Program-made: the position numbers and the translations under genes
Shown: positions 42,092-50,787 of the stretch, piece by piece
How positions within the stretch are numbered: position 1 is the stretch's first letter
How the letters are laid out: every line of letters begins with the position of its first letter
Origin: Pseudooceanicola pacificus
GTDB lineage: Bacteria > Pseudomonadota > Alphaproteobacteria > Rhodobacterales > Rhodobacteraceae
Length of the DNA: 64,000 bases
Direction: 5' to 3'
Assembly (NCBI RefSeq): GCF_009789075.1
Contig: NZ_WNXQ01000004.1
Location: forward strand, 62,001 to 126,000
Notes under the pieces: model-generated
What the model was told of the DNA's origin: nothing
Database searches by the model: none
Seen by the model: only the letters and a program-made list of their open reading frames with translations

Positions 42092-43234
42092 ATGCAGGGC
42101 CCCCTGACAGGACTGACCGTCATCGAGATGGCTGGGATCGGGCCGTGCCCCCTGGCCGGCCAGCTGATGGCCGACCTGGGCGCGGACGTGATCGTCATCG
42201 ACCGTGCGCCCGGGGGCGAACGGCCCAACGACGTGAACAACCGCAACAAGCGCAGCATCGCGGTGAACCTCAAGGCGCCGGGGGCTGCCGGGCTGGTGCT
42301 GGACCTCGTTGCCGGCGCGGACGTGCTGATCGAGGGCTTCCGCCCCGGCGTGATGGAGCGCCGGGGTCTGGGCCCCGATGTCTGCCTCGCGCGCAATGCC
42401 GGGCTGGTCTACGGGCGGATGACAGGCTGGGGTCAGGCCGGTCCGATGGCGCAGATGGCCGGGCACGACCTGAACTACGTCGCACAGACCGGACTGCTGC
42501 ACATGATGGGGAACGCCGACCGCCCCCCTGCACCGCCCCTGAACCTGGTGGCGGACTATGGCGGCGGCACGATGTTCCTGCTGCTCGGCGTGCTCTCGGC
42601 CCTCTGGGAGCGGTCCCGCAGCGGCCAGGGCCAGGTGATCGACGCGGCGATGATCGACGGGGTCGCGGCGCTTGGCGCGGTGTTCGCCGGGATGACCGCC
42701 ACCGGCATCTGGTGCCCGGGCCGCGAAGCCAACCTGCTCGACGGCGGCGCGCCCTATTACCGGGTCTACGAGACCCGCGATGGCGGGTTCGTCTCGGTCG
42801 GAGCGATCGAGCCGCAGTTCTTCGCGGAACTGGTTGAGAAGGCCGGCATTCCCTCGCAACTCGCCGCCCGGCGTGACGACCGCGACAGCTGGCCGGAACA
42901 GCGGGCCGCCTATGCCGCGATCTTCGCCGCCCGCAGCCGCGACGACTGGGCGGCGATCTTCAAAGGCTCCGACGCCTGCCTCGTCCCGGTCCTGACCCCG
43001 GACGAGGCGATGGCCCATCCCCACGCGACCGCCCGCGGATCCTATGTCGAGGTCGGCGGCCTCAGGCAGGCCGCTCCGGCCCCGAGGTTCGGACGCACGC
43101 CTGCACCCGCGCCGCGCGCACCCCGCCCGGCCGGGAGCGATGGCGCGCAGGTTCTCGACCGGTTCGGCATCGGGCCGGAGCGCCAGGCGCAGCTCCTCTC
43201 GGACGGGATCGTGATCCCGCCTGCCCCCTCCTGA
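42092..43234 (+). CDS. CaiB/BaiF family protein, alpha-methylacyl-CoA racemase-like
   Basis: About 380 residues from ATG 42092 (AAGGGGG upstream). The AMACR hallmarks are MTGWGQAGPMAQMAGHDLNYVAQTG (Asp126 in GHDLNY) and NRNKRSIAVNLK. VIDRAPGGERPN fits the CoA-binding edge. AMACR-type enzymes interconvert 2R- and 2S-methylacyl-CoA so that an S-specific acyl-CoA dehydrogenase can act; other family members transfer CoA between acids. The GHD motif makes racemase more likely. It forms a two-gene unit with the amidohydrolase. Confidence 0.87.
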   Translation: MQGPLTGLTVIEMAGIGPCPLAGQLMADLGADVIVIDRAPGGERPNDVNNRNKRSIAVNLKAPGAAGLVLDLVAGADVLIEGFRPGVMERRGLGPDVCLARNAGLVYGRMTGWGQAGPMAQMAGHDLNYVAQTGLLHMMGNADRPPAPPLNLVADYGGGTMFLLLGVLSALWERSRSGQGQVIDAAMIDGVAALGAVFAGMTATGIWCPGREANLLDGGAPYYRVYETRDGGFVSVGAIEPQFFAELVEKAGIPSQLAARRDDRDSWPEQRAAYAAIFAARSRDDWAAIFKGSDACLVPVLTPDEAMAHPHATARGSYVEVGGLRQAAPAPRFGRTPAPAPRAPRPAGSDGAQVLDRFGIGPERQAQLLSDGIVIPPAPS

Positions 43235-43261
43235 CGCATCCCGGATCGCGCCGGCAAGAAG

Positions 43262-43284
43262 GGCCCCGCCGTCAGGGCGGGGCC
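43262..43284 (+). terminator. terminator-like hairpin after CaiB-like gene
   Basis: A perfect 9-bp stem GGCCCCGCC/GGCGGGGCC with a GTCAG loop lies 27 bp after the CaiB-like stop, between convergent genes. Confidence 0.75.
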
Positions 43285-43320
43285 TGCATCGTTGCGCTGC
43301 CGTCAGCCACGGATGGCACG

Positions 43321-43352
43321 AAAAAGACCGGCCGCCCGAGAGCGACCGGCCG
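43321..43352 (-). terminator. Rho-independent terminator of the leftward SDR/TRAP unit
   Basis: Read on the minus strand, a CGGCCG/CGGCCG-armed hairpin around GTCGCTCTCGGG is followed by GTCTTTTT. It starts 25 bp after the SDR stop (43377) and has the T-run expected of an intrinsic terminator. Confidence 0.75.
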
Positions 43353-43376
43353 AATACGTCCCGGGATCGGTATCGG

Positions 43377-44090
43377 TCAGGACACCGAACCGACGCTCAA
43401 GCCGCCGCAGATATAGAGGTTCTGCCCAGTGACGAACCCTGCCCCTTCGGACAGGAAGAAGGCGATGGTGGCCGCGATCTCCTCGGGCTTGCCGACGCGT
43501 TTCATCGGCACCTTGGCCATGAACTTCTCGCGCGCCTCCGAGCCGACAGGCTGGAGAGAGGCGAACATCTCGGTCTCGAACGGGCCGGGAGAGATGACAT
43601 TCACGGTCACACCGTCCGGCGCCAGCTCCAGCGCCGCGGTCCGAGCGAGCCCGGTGAGCGCCGCCTTGGAGGCAGAATAGGTCGACCGCTCCGGCTTGCC
43701 CAGCGAGGCGCGGCTGCCGATCATCACCACCCGGCCGAACTGCGCCGTTCGCATGGCGGGGATCATCGCCTGCATCGCCCAGATCTGGGATTGCAGGTTG
43801 ACCCGGACCGTCTGGTCGAACCCCTCGTCGGTTACCGCTTCAAGGGCCTTGGCATCCACATAGCCGGCATTTGTCACCAGCCGTGTCGGCGCGAACTCTT
43901 GGGCGATCTCGGCAAATACGTCTTTGCACGACGGATCCGACAGGTCGACCTTCCGGAAGGTGCCGTCGAAATCCACCGGCTCTGTCCGGGCGAGGCCGAT
44001 CACGTGATAACCCTGTCCGGTGAGATACGCAGCGGTGGCGGCCCCGATGCCGCGACTGACCCCTGTCAGAACCACGCTTGGTTTGTCCAT
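43377..44090 (-). CDS. short-chain dehydrogenase/reductase (FabG-like)
   Basis: The 237-residue SDR has the NAD(P) motif TGVSRGIGAATAAYL (about 9-23), VTNAGYV in place of NNAG, the catalytic Ser in IGSRAS and YSASKAALTGLAR (Tyr-x-x-x-Lys). It closes with ISPGPFETEMF and GFVTGQNLYICGGL. It should reduce or oxidise a 3-hydroxyacyl-CoA or another alcohol. The ATG has AAGGAG upstream. It is the last gene of the leftward TRAP unit, ending at an intrinsic terminator. Confidence 0.91.
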   Translation of the reverse strand: MDKPSVVLTGVSRGIGAATAAYLTGQGYHVIGLARTEPVDFDGTFRKVDLSDPSCKDVFAEIAQEFAPTRLVTNAGYVDAKALEAVTDEGFDQTVRVNLQSQIWAMQAMIPAMRTAQFGRVVMIGSRASLGKPERSTYSASKAALTGLARTAALELAPDGVTVNVISPGPFETEMFASLQPVGSEAREKFMAKVPMKRVGKPEEIAATIAFFLSEGAGFVTGQNLYICGGLSVGSVS

Positions 44091-44119
44091 GTCCTACTCC
44101 TTGCTTGTTACTCTGGCCG

Positions 44120-45424
44120 TCACATTTGCGATGGCAGCCAGAGGCTGATTACCGGGAAAAAGATCAGGAGCGCGGTGATGACGATCTCTGCCGCCAGGAA
44201 CCACATCACGCCCTTGAAGATCGTTTCGACGGGGATGTTCGGGTCGACCACGCTTTTGACCACGTAGACGTTCAGGCCCACGGGTGGAGTCAGCAATCCG
44301 ATCTCGATCAGCTTGACCACCACGACGCCCATCCAGATCAGGTTGAGGTCCATCGCATCGTAGACCGGCAGCAGGATGGGCAGCGTCACCAACATCACCC
44401 CGATCGGGTCGAGGAACATCCCCAACACGAGGTAAAGCACCACGGTGAAGCCTATCACCATGAAGACGGTCACCTCGCCTTCGGTCACGATCCGGCCCAT
44501 CGTCTGGGGCAGGCCCGCCAGCACCAGGAACTTGGACAGCAGAGCGGCACCGACGGCGATGATCAGGATCGAGGCGGTGCTGTTCACGGCGTCGCGGATA
44601 CTGTCGCGTATCACCTGGAGGGTGAGCGTTCCCCTCAGCGCACAGATCAGCAGCGCGGCCACAGCACCGATGGACCCCGCTTCGGTCGCTGTCGTGAAGC
44701 CCGAATAGAGCAGCCCGATGACCGCCCCGATCAGCACCGGGATCGGCCAGACCGAAACGAAGGCCGACAGGCTTTCGCGCAGGGTCGGGCGGTACTCGGA
44801 CCGCGGTGCCAGCTCCGGGTTGATCAGGACCCGGATCACCACGGTCGCCCCATAGACAACCGCCGTCAGGATCCCGGGCAGGACACCGGCGATCAGCAAC
44901 TGGCCGATCGGAACCGCAGTGTACCAGCCGTAGATGATGAAGGCGACCGAGGGCGGGATCATCGCCCCGATCGTGCCAGCCGCGGCAACCGTGCCGGTGG
45001 CCAGCCCCGGGTGGTAGCCGCTCTTGAGCATCTCAGGCACCGCGATCCGCCCCATGGCCGCGGCTGTGGCGAGGCTTGACCCCGAAGCAGCCGCGAACAT
45101 GGCGGATGCAAAGTTGGCCGCGATGGCCAGCCCTCCGGGCAGCCGCCCGAACCAGATCCGGCAGGCCGCGAACAGCGATGTGGTCAGCCCGCCGCGAAAG
45201 GCGATGGTGCCCATCAGAAGGAACATCGGGATCGCCGAGAGCGACCAGTGCGCCGCAAAGTCATAGGGCAGCTTCCCCACGACGACCCAGATCGTGTCCA
45301 GCCCCCGAAGGGCCGCGATTCCACCCAAAGACGTCACGATCAGCGCGACGGCAATCGGGACACGGACGATCAGCAGGATGAGCAGCAGGCCAAGAAAGAC
45401 CAGGGAAATGGCGGTGCCGGACAT
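44120..45424 (-). CDS. dctM: TRAP transporter large permease, DctM-like
   Basis: A 434-residue, about 12-helix membrane protein with the DctM features: VPIAVALIVTSLGGIAAL, AAASGSSLATAAAMGRIAVPEML, GTVAAAGTIGAMIPPSVAFIIYG and LTPPVGLNVYVVKSV. It couples solute entry to the sodium gradient. It follows the small subunit after 46 bp. The ATG has GAAAGG upstream. Confidence 0.94.
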   Translation of the reverse strand: MSGTAISLVFLGLLLILLIVRVPIAVALIVTSLGGIAALRGLDTIWVVVGKLPYDFAAHWSLSAIPMFLLMGTIAFRGGLTTSLFAACRIWFGRLPGGLAIAANFASAMFAAASGSSLATAAAMGRIAVPEMLKSGYHPGLATGTVAAAGTIGAMIPPSVAFIIYGWYTAVPIGQLLIAGVLPGILTAVVYGATVVIRVLINPELAPRSEYRPTLRESLSAFVSVWPIPVLIGAVIGLLYSGFTTATEAGSIGAVAALLICALRGTLTLQVIRDSIRDAVNSTASILIIAVGAALLSKFLVLAGLPQTMGRIVTEGEVTVFMVIGFTVVLYLVLGMFLDPIGVMLVTLPILLPVYDAMDLNLIWMGVVVVKLIEIGLLTPPVGLNVYVVKSVVDPNIPVETIFKGVMWFLAAEIVITALLIFFPVISLWLPSQM

Positions 45425-45470
45425 GGGTACCTTTCAGGATTTCAGAGGTATGGCGTCGCGCAGGCGACCG

Positions 45471-46022
45471 TCAGTCGATCGCGCCGTGACGGGTTCCGTC
45501 ATCCTGCGGATCGGGCCCGACCAACCGGTCGCGCAGGGTCCGGACCAGGACGACCAGCGCCGCGAGGGCGGCGAAGGCAAACCCTGTGGCGGCGATCCAG
45601 CGCGTCGGCCAGATCAGCAGGTCGAAGAAGACGACATCCATGAACTCGCCCCGCAGGGTCTGTTTCCAGGCGTATTTGGCTGCGCTGACCGCGATCAGCC
45701 CCATCGCTCCAAACGCCAGCAGTCGGGCGAAGGCATCCATCACGCGACGCCGCGACGCCGACATTCGCGCGGTGAAGACTTCGACGAAGACCATGTCGCG
45801 CGACAGCTCGAGCGCTGCGAGCGGCAGGAAACTGACCGCCACCATGTAATAGCTCGAAACGATCTCCAGCGTGCCCGTCAACGGCTTGTTGAACAGCCCG
45901 CGCAGCAGCACGTCGAGAAAGATGTGCACCATCATCGCCACCATGCAGGCCCCGGCCACCGCGAAGGCGATGGCCGAGGCGATGCGCACGGCACTGGCAA
46001 AGGCTTTGCCGATCGTGTTCAT
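45471..46022 (-). CDS. dctQ: TRAP transporter small permease, DctQ-like
   Basis: About 183 residues with four hydrophobic helices, the usual DctQ topology (AFAVAGACMVAMMVHIFLDVLLRGLFNKPL, then LEIVSSYYMVAVSFLPLAAL). ATG 46022 has AGGAGATCGGC upstream; the 23 extra upstream codons overlap the binding-protein end and are rejected. It pairs with the DctM-like protein. Confidence 0.91.
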   Translation of the reverse strand: MNTIGKAFASAVRIASAIAFAVAGACMVAMMVHIFLDVLLRGLFNKPLTGTLEIVSSYYMVAVSFLPLAALELSRDMVFVEVFTARMSASRRRVMDAFARLLAFGAMGLIAVSAAKYAWKQTLRGEFMDVVFFDLLIWPTRWIAATGFAFAALAALVVLVRTLRDRLVGPDPQDDGTRHGAID

Positions 46023-46044
46023 GCCGATCTCCTGCAGCTCCGGA

Positions 46045-47148
46045 TCAGAAGCTGACCTTGCCGTAGATGTGCTCGCGCAGCAGCTCTTCATAGCGGGCCA
46101 GCTCGGGCGCGTCGGTGCCCAGCAGGTCGGTCCACTTGTCCAGGATTGTCAGGAAGGTGTCGAGGTTCTCGCCCGGCGACTCGACGCCTTGCTTGACGGC
46201 ATCCTCCAGGCTCACCTCGCGCGCGGCGACCTTGGCCGTGTCGATCGAAGCTTTCAGGTCTTCGCCTGCTTTGGTGTAGACTGTGCCGTTATCCAGCGCC
46301 TTCTTCTTCGAGGTCTCAGAGCTGTCGTAATAGGCCTGCACGTTCTGGGTAATGTAGCCGGGCATCTTGTCCAGGATCAGCGCGCGCTGATCCTCGGGCA
46401 GCTCGTCCCAGACGTCGCGGTTCACGACGAAGCTGTGGAAGCCGTGATAGGTGCCCATCGGGAGGTCGACGACCGTGCTCACCACGTCGTAGAGCCCATA
46501 GTCCTCCATCGCGCTTTCCGGTGCGAGTGCACAGTCGATCTGACCGCGTTGCATCCCCTCGTAGACGTCGTTGAAAGGGATGTTCACCGGCGCGGCACCC
46601 CAGGACACAACCAGACGGCTCCAGGGGCCTGCGGCCTTGATCTTCTTACCCTGCAGGTCCCCCACGGTCGAGATCGGGCCATTGCACAGCAGCTTGTAGG
46701 TCGAGGTCGACTGGAACCCCAGATTGGTCACCCCCATCTTGTCGAGGTCGGACTGGCAGCCGGGGCACTCCAGCATGGCGTATTCGGCCATCGCGGCCGC
46801 CATCACCCAGGAACTCTCGCCTTCGAGTGCCAGGCTGGAGGCGATCACCGTGTGCGGCAGGTCGCCCGGCACATAGACGTCGGTCACCAGACCGGCATCG
46901 ATCAGACCGTCACTGATGAACGACAGCGTCGCCTTGCCCGAGGCCACCGCGCCGCCGGACAGGACGTCGATGCCAAGGTCGCCTCCGGTCGCTGCGCTCA
47001 GGGCTTCGCCCAATGCTGCGGTGTTCTTCGTCACCTGGTGCGTGCCGGGTTGATAGGTGTTGTATTTCAGTTCCTTAGCCACGCCCGCGACGGGCATGAC
47101 GACCAACGCCGCGGCCAGGCCACAGATGGCGGAATTCACAAGAGTCAT
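46045..47148 (-). CDS. dctP: TRAP transporter periplasmic substrate-binding protein, DctP-like
   Basis: The 367-residue protein has a signal peptide (SAICGLAAALVVMPVAGVAKE) and the DctP fold: LKYNTYQPGTHQ, GLVTDVYVPGDLPHT, LQGKKIKAAGPWSRLVVSWGAAPVNIPFNDVYEGMQRGQIDCAL. The arginine that binds the carboxylate of acid ligands lies in this last block (WSRL). It implies an organic acid substrate. The ATG has AGGGAGGAAACCTG upstream. It leads the leftward dctPQM-SDR unit beneath operator-like site D. Confidence 0.93.
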   Translation of the reverse strand: MTLVNSAICGLAAALVVMPVAGVAKELKYNTYQPGTHQVTKNTAALGEALSAATGGDLGIDVLSGGAVASGKATLSFISDGLIDAGLVTDVYVPGDLPHTVIASSLALEGESSWVMAAAMAEYAMLECPGCQSDLDKMGVTNLGFQSTSTYKLLCNGPISTVGDLQGKKIKAAGPWSRLVVSWGAAPVNIPFNDVYEGMQRGQIDCALAPESAMEDYGLYDVVSTVVDLPMGTYHGFHSFVVNRDVWDELPEDQRALILDKMPGYITQNVQAYYDSSETSKKKALDNGTVYTKAGEDLKASIDTAKVAAREVSLEDAVKQGVESPGENLDTFLTILDKWTDLLGTDAPELARYEELLREHIYGKVSF

Positions 47149-47241
47149 CAGGTTTCCTCCCTTTCATCCGGGCAGACATTGCCGTCGCACCGGGTGATGT
47201 TCCTTTGCAGCCGGTCCGCCCTCCAGCGGGATTCTGGTTGC

Positions 47242-47268
47242 CAAAACAATCATTCATGAATTATTTGT
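47242..47268 (-). promoter_or_regulatory. shared operator-like element, site D
   Basis: On the minus strand AATAAT precedes TCATGAATGATTGTTTTG, matching site A over TCATGAATG-n-TTGTT-w-TG. The centre TTCATGAA is a perfect palindrome. It lies about 94 bp upstream of the TRAP binding-protein start and about 128 bp from the divergent dehydrogenase, so one element could control both. Confidence 0.65.
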
Positions 47269-47395
47269 ATCGTCAATCTAAAAGCACCCGGACACCTCGG
47301 TCCGCCCGACTCGGGTACAGTCTGGGGCTTGCGTCCGAAGAAGATGAATCATTGACTTCAAACGTGCCGGATCGTCGGGGAAGAAAGGAACACTG

Positions 47396-48433
47396 ATGCA
47401 GGACATCGTTCTGGACATGGGCGGAAAACTCTTCGCGGAACATGCGGAAGCCGCGTTCCATGCTCACCCCAAGGATACCACGGAAGGCGCGGCCAGCTGG
47501 ATGCCCGGGCTCTGGGCGCAGGTCGGGGAACTGGGCCTGCCGCTGGCGCTCCTGTCCGAGGAGCATGGCGGTTTCGACCTGCCGGCCGCAACCGCCATGG
47601 GCCTGGTCCGCCTGGCCGCCGCGCATGCGGTTCCCCTGCCCCTGGGTGAGACGATGATCGCCAACTGGCTGCTGGCTCATGCCGGACTGCCGCTGGCCGA
47701 AGGCCCCGCAACCCTGGCACTGGGCCCGGAGCTTGACGGCGACAGGCTGAACGGCCCGGCCGCCCGCGTCGCCTATGGCCGCCATGCCGCGACCGTCGTG
47801 CTGCTGGCCGGTGACAGGCTGGTCCGCACCGACGCAGGCACCGTGACCGAAGCCTCACACAATGTCGCCGGAGAGCCGCGTGATACGCTTGTCTTCGCGG
47901 GCGAAGTCACCTCGGCCCCGGCTCCCGTCAATAAGCAGAACTTTCGCCTTCTGGGCGCGCTGTTGCGGGCGCAGGGCATGGCCGGAGCGCTGGAGGCGGC
48001 CCTGTCGATGACCGTGGACCACGCCAACAGCCGCGAACAGTTCGGGCGACCGCTGGGCAAGTTCCAGGCCATCCAGCAGAGCCTCGCAGTCATGGCAACC
48101 AACGTGGCTGCGGCCGGCGCCGCGGCCGTAATGGCGACTGACTTGCTCTCCGACGCCCTGGCGGGTACCGGGGCCTTCGCCACCGCCGCGATGGCGGCCA
48201 AAATCCGTACCGGAGAAGCCGCTGGCATCGGAGCGTCTATTGCCCACCAGACGCATGGGGCCATCGGCTTCAGCCAGGAATACCGCCTGCACCCCCTGAC
48301 ACGCCGCTTGTGGGCCTGGCGCGACGAATGGGGCCGCGAGGCAGAATGGTGCGAAACCCTCGGCACCGAGGTCTGCGCCCGGGGGCCTGATGGCTTCTGG
48401 CCCTTCCTCACAAGCACCGGATCCGCTGCATGA
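47396..48433 (+). CDS. acyl-CoA dehydrogenase-like subunit (short type)
   Basis: At 345 residues this is shorter than canonical acyl-CoA dehydrogenases. The N-terminal helical domain (MPGLWAQVGELGLPLALLSEEHGGFDLP) and the C-terminal helical bundle (SREQFGRPLGKFQAIQQSLAVMA, HGAIGFSQEYRLH) are clear. The middle beta domain is much reduced and the C-terminal catalytic YEGT segment is absent. Such short subunits pair with a full-length partner in heterotetrameric dehydrogenases of steroid side-chain and related pathways. Its last four bases overlap the next dehydrogenase start (ATGA). Confidence 0.88.
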   Translation: MQDIVLDMGGKLFAEHAEAAFHAHPKDTTEGAASWMPGLWAQVGELGLPLALLSEEHGGFDLPAATAMGLVRLAAAHAVPLPLGETMIANWLLAHAGLPLAEGPATLALGPELDGDRLNGPAARVAYGRHAATVVLLAGDRLVRTDAGTVTEASHNVAGEPRDTLVFAGEVTSAPAPVNKQNFRLLGALLRAQGMAGALEAALSMTVDHANSREQFGRPLGKFQAIQQSLAVMATNVAAAGAAAVMATDLLSDALAGTGAFATAAMAAKIRTGEAAGIGASIAHQTHGAIGFSQEYRLHPLTRRLWAWRDEWGREAEWCETLGTEVCARGPDGFWPFLTSTGSAA

Positions 48434-49581
48434 GCGATTTCCTGACCTTCCCCGCCCCGCCCGCCCTGCCCGGCCAGGACGATCTGCGCCGGGACGTCCG
48501 CGCCTTCCTGGCCGAAACGCTCGGACCGGATTTCGGAGCCACGGACCAGGCCCGAAGCTGGAACGGCCACGATCCCGAATTTTCGCGCAAGCTGGGTCGC
48601 CAGGGCTGGCTCGGGATGACCTGGCCTACCGAATACGGCGGCGGCAACCGCTCGCCCCTCGAACGCTATGTCGTGATCGAGGAGCTTCTCGCCGCCGGCG
48701 CGCCGGTGGCCGCCCACTGGATCGCCGATCGCCAGTCCGGCCCCCTGTTGCTGCGATTCGGCTCCGAGGCGCAGCGCCGCGACATCCTCCCCCGCATCGC
48801 GGCCGGTGAATGCTACTTCTGCATCGGGATGAGCGAGGCGGGCAGCGGGTCCGATCTGGCCGCCGCAAAGACACGGGCGCGCAGGGATGGCGACGAATGG
48901 GTGCTGAACGGCACCAAGATCTGGACCACTTACGCCCACCACGCCCATTACATGATCGTCTTCTGCCGGACCGGCCACAGCGAAGACCGCCACGGCGGGA
49001 CCAGCCAGTTGCTGGTCGATCTCTCCACCCCCGGCATCACCATCAGCCCGATCCTGGACCTTGCCGGAGAGCACCACCTGAACGAGGTGCAATTCGACAA
49101 CGTCCGCCTGCCTGCCACGGCGCTTCTGGGGCAGGAGGGCCAGGGCTGGGATCAGGTGATGGGCGAACTGGCCTTCGAACGCTCGGGGCCGGACCGTTTC
49201 CTGTCCTCCTTCGCCCTGCTAAACGACCTGGTTCGCGTTCTGGGCACCGCGCCCGATCAGGCCTCGGCCCGCGCTGTGGGGCGGATGGCGGCGCATCTCA
49301 TGGTATTGCGCCACATGTCGCGCTCGGTCGCGGGCAAGCTGGCCCGCGAAGAAAACCCGACCCTTCAGGCCACGATCGTCAAGGACCTCGGTGCCCTGAT
49401 CGAACAGGAGATCCCCGAGATCGCGCGCACCCTCGTCCCGGTCGAACCGGTGCCCGGGCCGCAGAACGACTTTGCCTGCGCACTGGCCCGCACGCTGATG
49501 TCCGCGCCCAGCTTCTCGCTGCGCGGCGGCACCCGGGAAATCCTGCGCGGGATCATCGCCCGTGGCCTTGGCCTGCGCTGA
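48430..49581 (+). CDS. acyl-CoA dehydrogenase (long partner subunit)
   Basis: A 383-residue protein with GMSEAGSGSDLAAAKTRARRDGDEW, NGTKIWTTYAHHAHYMIVFCRT, and a C-terminal SLRGGTREILRGIIARGLGLR in place of YEGT. The glutamate in LAFERSG, at the helix-G position used by isovaleryl-CoA-type enzymes, may be the catalytic base. It is coupled to the preceding short subunit by a 4-bp overlap and probably forms a complex with it. It is followed 32 bp later by an enoyl-CoA hydratase, the next beta-oxidation step. Confidence 0.91.
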   Translation: MSDFLTFPAPPALPGQDDLRRDVRAFLAETLGPDFGATDQARSWNGHDPEFSRKLGRQGWLGMTWPTEYGGGNRSPLERYVVIEELLAAGAPVAAHWIADRQSGPLLLRFGSEAQRRDILPRIAAGECYFCIGMSEAGSGSDLAAAKTRARRDGDEWVLNGTKIWTTYAHHAHYMIVFCRTGHSEDRHGGTSQLLVDLSTPGITISPILDLAGEHHLNEVQFDNVRLPATALLGQEGQGWDQVMGELAFERSGPDRFLSSFALLNDLVRVLGTAPDQASARAVGRMAAHLMVLRHMSRSVAGKLAREENPTLQATIVKDLGALIEQEIPEIARTLVPVEPVPGPQNDFACALARTLMSAPSFSLRGGTREILRGIIARGLGLR

Positions 49582-49613
49582 ACCGCATTCCATTTTTTTC
49601 AGAAAGGACCCAA

Positions 49614-50414
49614 ATGACCCTCGTACTGAGCGAAACCGACGAGCAAGGCATCGTCACGATGACCCTGAACGACCCGGAGACCCGCAACGCGATCTCCGAT
49701 CTTCCGATGATCGAGGCGCTGGAAGAGGCGGTTCATGCCGCCGAGGCCGACCCCCGGTCGCGCGTGATCATCCTGACCGGCGCGGGCAAGGCATTCTCGT
49801 CCGGCGGAAACATCAAGAAGATGGGCGCAGGCGGCGGGCTGAACGACCCGCTGCCCGCCAAGACCCGCGCCAACTACCGCACCGGCATCCAGCGCCTGCC
49901 GCAGATGTTCGAAGCGATGGAGCTTCCCGTCGTCTGTGCCGTGAACGGCGCGGCCATCGGCGCCGGCTGCGACCTGACGCTGATGTGCGACGTGCGCATC
50001 GCGGGAGAGCACGCCAAGTTCGCCGAAAGCTTCGTCAAGCTGGGGATCGTGCCCGGCGACGGCGGCGCCTGGCTCCTGCCCCGTGTGGTCGGGTGGTCCC
50101 GGGCCTGCGAGATGGCCCTGACCGGCGATCTCGTCGATGCGGAAGAGGCAAAGGCAATCGGCCTGGTGTCGCGCGTCGTCCCCCAGGGCAAGCTGATGGA
50201 GACCGCCCGCGACGTTGCCCTGCGGATCGCAGCCAACCCGACCCATGCCGTCCGGCTGACCAAGCGGCTGCTGCGCAAGGCCGGTCAACAGAGCTTGTCC
50301 GAAATCCTCGAAACCTCGGCCGCCTACCAGGCGCTGGCCCATGCCACCGCCGACCACGAAGAGGCCGTCGCCGCCATGCTGGAAAAACGCCCGCCCGTGT
50401 TCAAGGGCGTCTGA
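49614..50414 (+). CDS. enoyl-CoA hydratase/isomerase family protein
   Basis: About 266 residues from ATG 49614 (AGAAAGGACCCAA upstream). Crotonase motifs are NDPETRNAIS, FSSGGNIKKMG, VNGAAIGAGCDLTLMCDVRIA and SFVKLGIVPGDGGAWLLPR. The GGNIKKM and GDGG features match proteins annotated as crotonase/EchA-like with a flexible helix. The position directly after an acyl-CoA dehydrogenase pair fits hydration of the enoyl-CoA they make. It is followed by a decayed ligase fragment. Confidence 0.9.
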   Translation: MTLVLSETDEQGIVTMTLNDPETRNAISDLPMIEALEEAVHAAEADPRSRVIILTGAGKAFSSGGNIKKMGAGGGLNDPLPAKTRANYRTGIQRLPQMFEAMELPVVCAVNGAAIGAGCDLTLMCDVRIAGEHAKFAESFVKLGIVPGDGGAWLLPRVVGWSRACEMALTGDLVDAEEAKAIGLVSRVVPQGKLMETARDVALRIAANPTHAVRLTKRLLRKAGQQSLSEILETSAAYQALAHATADHEEAVAAMLEKRPPVFKGV

Positions 50415-50440
50415 CCCGGCCCGCACCGGCCTGCGGGAAA

Positions 50441-50713
50441 GTGGACGGAGGCCGCTGTCACCTGTCCGGCAAGGAACGGCCCACCGTCGCCCTGCCTGGC
50501 CCGAACTCCGTCGATATGCTGGTCTGCCTGATGGCGGTACATGCGGGCGGCGCGGTGATCGTGCCGCTGAACGGGCGCAATGCGGGCCCAAAGCTCGACG
50601 CCCGGATTGCACGCACCCGCCCGGACATCGTCGCCGTCCATCCGTCCGACGCGCCGTGCGCCAGCGGGCGCGTGCCCATGCGGGCCTCTTGCCCCGCCGG
50701 GTTCTCAAGGTGA
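50441..50713 (+). pseudogene. AMP-binding CoA ligase N-terminal remnant
   Basis: An open stretch shortly after the hydratase reads KERPTVALPGPNSVDMLVC, then LMAVHAGGAVIVPLNGRN and LDARIARTRPDIVAVHPSD. This is the pattern of the A1-A2 region of ANL ligases (VAVLLPNS..., AGAVVVPLN...). Nothing of the P-loop or C-domain remains, and the frame ends within 90 codons. It is probably a deletion remnant of a ligase that once belonged to this operon. No ribosome site is visible. Confidence 0.7.
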
Positions 50714-50787
50714 CCCCGCAACGGTCCCTGCATTGGTCAGGGTCCGCAACAATGCCCATCCGCAGTTCGCCGGTCCCGGCGATAGGA

